NCBI GenBank assembly: GCA_905236895.1
Contig: CAJOQI010000004.1
Coordinates: 1 to 14,131, forward strand
Length of the DNA: 14,131 nucleotides
Reading direction: 5' to 3'
DNA from: an uncultured Peptostreptococcaceae bacterium
GTDB lineage: Bacteria > Bacillota > Clostridia > Peptostreptococcales > Anaerovoracaceae
Shown here: positions 13,151-14,131 of the stretch, piece after piece
Position numbering within the stretch: the stretch's first letter is position 1
How the letters are laid out: each line of letters begins with the position of its first letter
The notes under the pieces: model-generated
Told to the model about the DNA's origin: nothing
The model's input: the letters and a program-made list of their open reading frames with translations, nothing else
The model's database searches: none
Translations under genes and position numbers: made by a program

Positions 13151-14014
13151 ATGGAGATTCTGGTAATACTTAGAAATCTATATGATAATCCGGATCCCTT
13201 TGAGGGGGAGAAGCTTCTCTGCGACAGCGATATCAATGTGCTTACGGAGGCATGCGATTTAAGGGATTCCCTGGTTGCCGACACGGACAATGCCGTGACC
13301 GGGGCAGCGGACTCTTCCGAGGCTGTTAACGCTACGCCTCACTCCCCTTCAGTCACTGCGCTGCTTATTTCGGAAAGCCAAGCGGACTACGAGGGTATCC
13401 TGAAAAAGGCCGCCTCCTACGGGGCGGACAAGGTTGTTCACGCAGCTTGCGAGGACTTTGATTTTTCCGACGCCAATACCTTCGGTCCCTTGATCGCGGA
13501 GATAATTAAAGGTCTTGAGCCAATGCCGAATTTGGTTTTCTTCGGTCGCCTGGCCTATGACGGAGACAGCGTAAACATCGCTACCCAAACCGCAGAGAAT
13601 CTGGATTGGCATAGGGCTATCTATAGCACGGAAGTGTTGGAAGTATCATTCGGCGGCGAAGACAGCACACTGACCTTTAAGAAAGCCATGGAGGACGGAA
13701 GCCTTGCAACAACCGAGGTCCCTCTTCCCGCTGTAGTTCACAGCGTTAGAAAGAGAGGACTCCGGGGCCAAGCAAAGGTATCGGACATCATCAGAGCCTA
13801 TGGAGAAACCAGGGTTGAGTCTATCAGCAAGAATGCAATAGCAGCTGCAAAGGAAAAGGCTCTATCCGGTTCTTCCCTGCCAACGCCCATCCAAGAGATT
13901 CCGCCATATATAAACAAAGGCGAGATGGTTGACTTAAAGGGAACAAGCGACGTGGATACCGCAGCAAATATCATAGACACTCTTAAGAAGCTGGGATTTG
14001 AACCAAAGGCATAA
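13151..14014 (+). CDS. Electron transfer flavoprotein beta-subunit-like protein
   Basis: The 287-aa product has the ETF beta order: an N-terminal strand EILVILRN, a helix with AASYGADKVVH (87-97), the hallmark NLVFFGRLAYDGDSVNIATQTAENL (127-151) and the nucleotide-contact segment VVHSVRKRGLRGQAKVSDIIRAYG (195-218). ETF beta, with ETF alpha, shuttles electrons from acyl-CoA dehydrogenases and in anaerobes may take part in flavin-based bifurcation. Between the first helix and the second strand, where canonical proteins are short, residues about 39-66 form an Asp/Ala/Thr/Ser-rich low-complexity insert. The only start is ATG 13151; it has no good Shine-Dalgarno site and lies 8 nt after the CoA-transferase stop, so translation is probably coupled. 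No acyl-CoA dehydrogenase gene lies between it and the CoA-transferase gene. Confidence 0.88.
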   Translation: MEILVILRNLYDNPDPFEGEKLLCDSDINVLTEACDLRDSLVADTDNAVTGAADSSEAVNATPHSPSVTALLISESQADYEGILKKAASYGADKVVHAACEDFDFSDANTFGPLIAEIIKGLEPMPNLVFFGRLAYDGDSVNIATQTAENLDWHRAIYSTEVLEVSFGGEDSTLTFKKAMEDGSLATTEVPLPAVVHSVRKRGLRGQAKVSDIIRAYGETRVESISKNAIAAAKEKALSGSSLPTPIQEIPPYINKGEMVDLKGTSDVDTAANIIDTLKKLGFEPKA

Positions 14015-14036
14015 GTGGAAAACCAGGGTAAACCCA

Positions 14037-14131
14037 ATGATATATATAGTCGAAGATGAAAAGAGAATACTTACCCTGATTCCCTCCACACCACTGTTCA
14101 GAGAGATGGCGGCAACCCTTTCCGTAAGAAC
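14037..14131 (+). CDS. Start of a third operon gene (runs off right edge)
   Basis: An ATG at 14037, with AGGG about 9 nt upstream, opens a frame that stays open for 31 codons to the window edge. It begins MIYIVEDEKRILTL, followed by PSTPLFREMAATLSVR. It lies 22 nt after the ETF beta-like stop, so it should be cotranscribed. Gene order would predict ETF alpha, but the visible residues do not show a recognisable ETF alpha start, and the piece is too short for a family call. The upstream GTG at 14015 is excluded because its frame stops after 14 codons. Confidence 0.6.
   Translation, partial: MIYIVEDEKRILTLIPSTPLFREMAATLSVR

Overview
The window looks like chromosomal DNA from an anaerobic, low-to-moderate GC Gram-positive bacterium of the Clostridia. 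The pointers are strong Shine-Dalgarno sites (AGGAGG-like), lipoproteins with lipobox cysteines and Gly-rich linkers, a YdiF-type CoA-transferase beside an electron-transfer flavoprotein gene, YwaF- and YkvA-type membrane proteins, and a SpoIIE-type sensor phosphatase. I cannot name the genus. Most genes lie on the minus strand. No rRNA, tRNA, CRISPR array, insertion sequence or phage gene was recognised.

Left part (1-3384). The 5' end of a lipoprotein gene (minus, runs off the left edge) is followed by a two-gene minus-strand unit: an unrecognised 142-aa protein, then a YkvA/DUF1232 membrane protein, closed by a hairpin terminator. That unit diverges from a plus-strand gene for an exported metallophosphoesterase. 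The latter gene has an extended -10 box directly before its start codon and no Shine-Dalgarno site, so it may be translated from a leaderless mRNA. It converges on a very short MscS-type channel gene (minus), with a shared bidirectional terminator between them.

Central minus-strand block (3385-9514). A SpoIIE-family phosphatase with an extracytoplasmic Cache sensor heads a tight four-gene run: YwaF/TMEM164-like membrane protein, Pr6Pr/AIG1-like membrane protein, and a membrane-anchored metallophosphoesterase whose catalytic domain is predicted to face outward. The spacing is 0-23 nt. The two middle proteins keep Cys/His and Thr/His residues that resemble the catalytic residues of TMEM164 and AIG1. 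The operon may therefore be a sensed membrane-lipid or acyl-chain processing unit; this is inference. Upstream are msrA and a C-terminally short Nudix gene, an oxidative-damage repair pair.

Right part (9515-14131). A start-less remnant of a coding sequence lies next to a flavodoxin-like NAD(P)H-dependent oxidoreductase gene, which is preceded by a lipoprotein gene. Divergent from these, with a near-consensus promoter and a roughly 125-nt leader holding an inverted repeat, is a plus-strand operon. It holds a fused acyl-CoA:acetate CoA-transferase, an ETF beta-like subunit with an odd insert, and the start of a third gene cut by the window edge. It probably belongs to anaerobic CoA-thioester metabolism coupled to flavin-based electron transfer.
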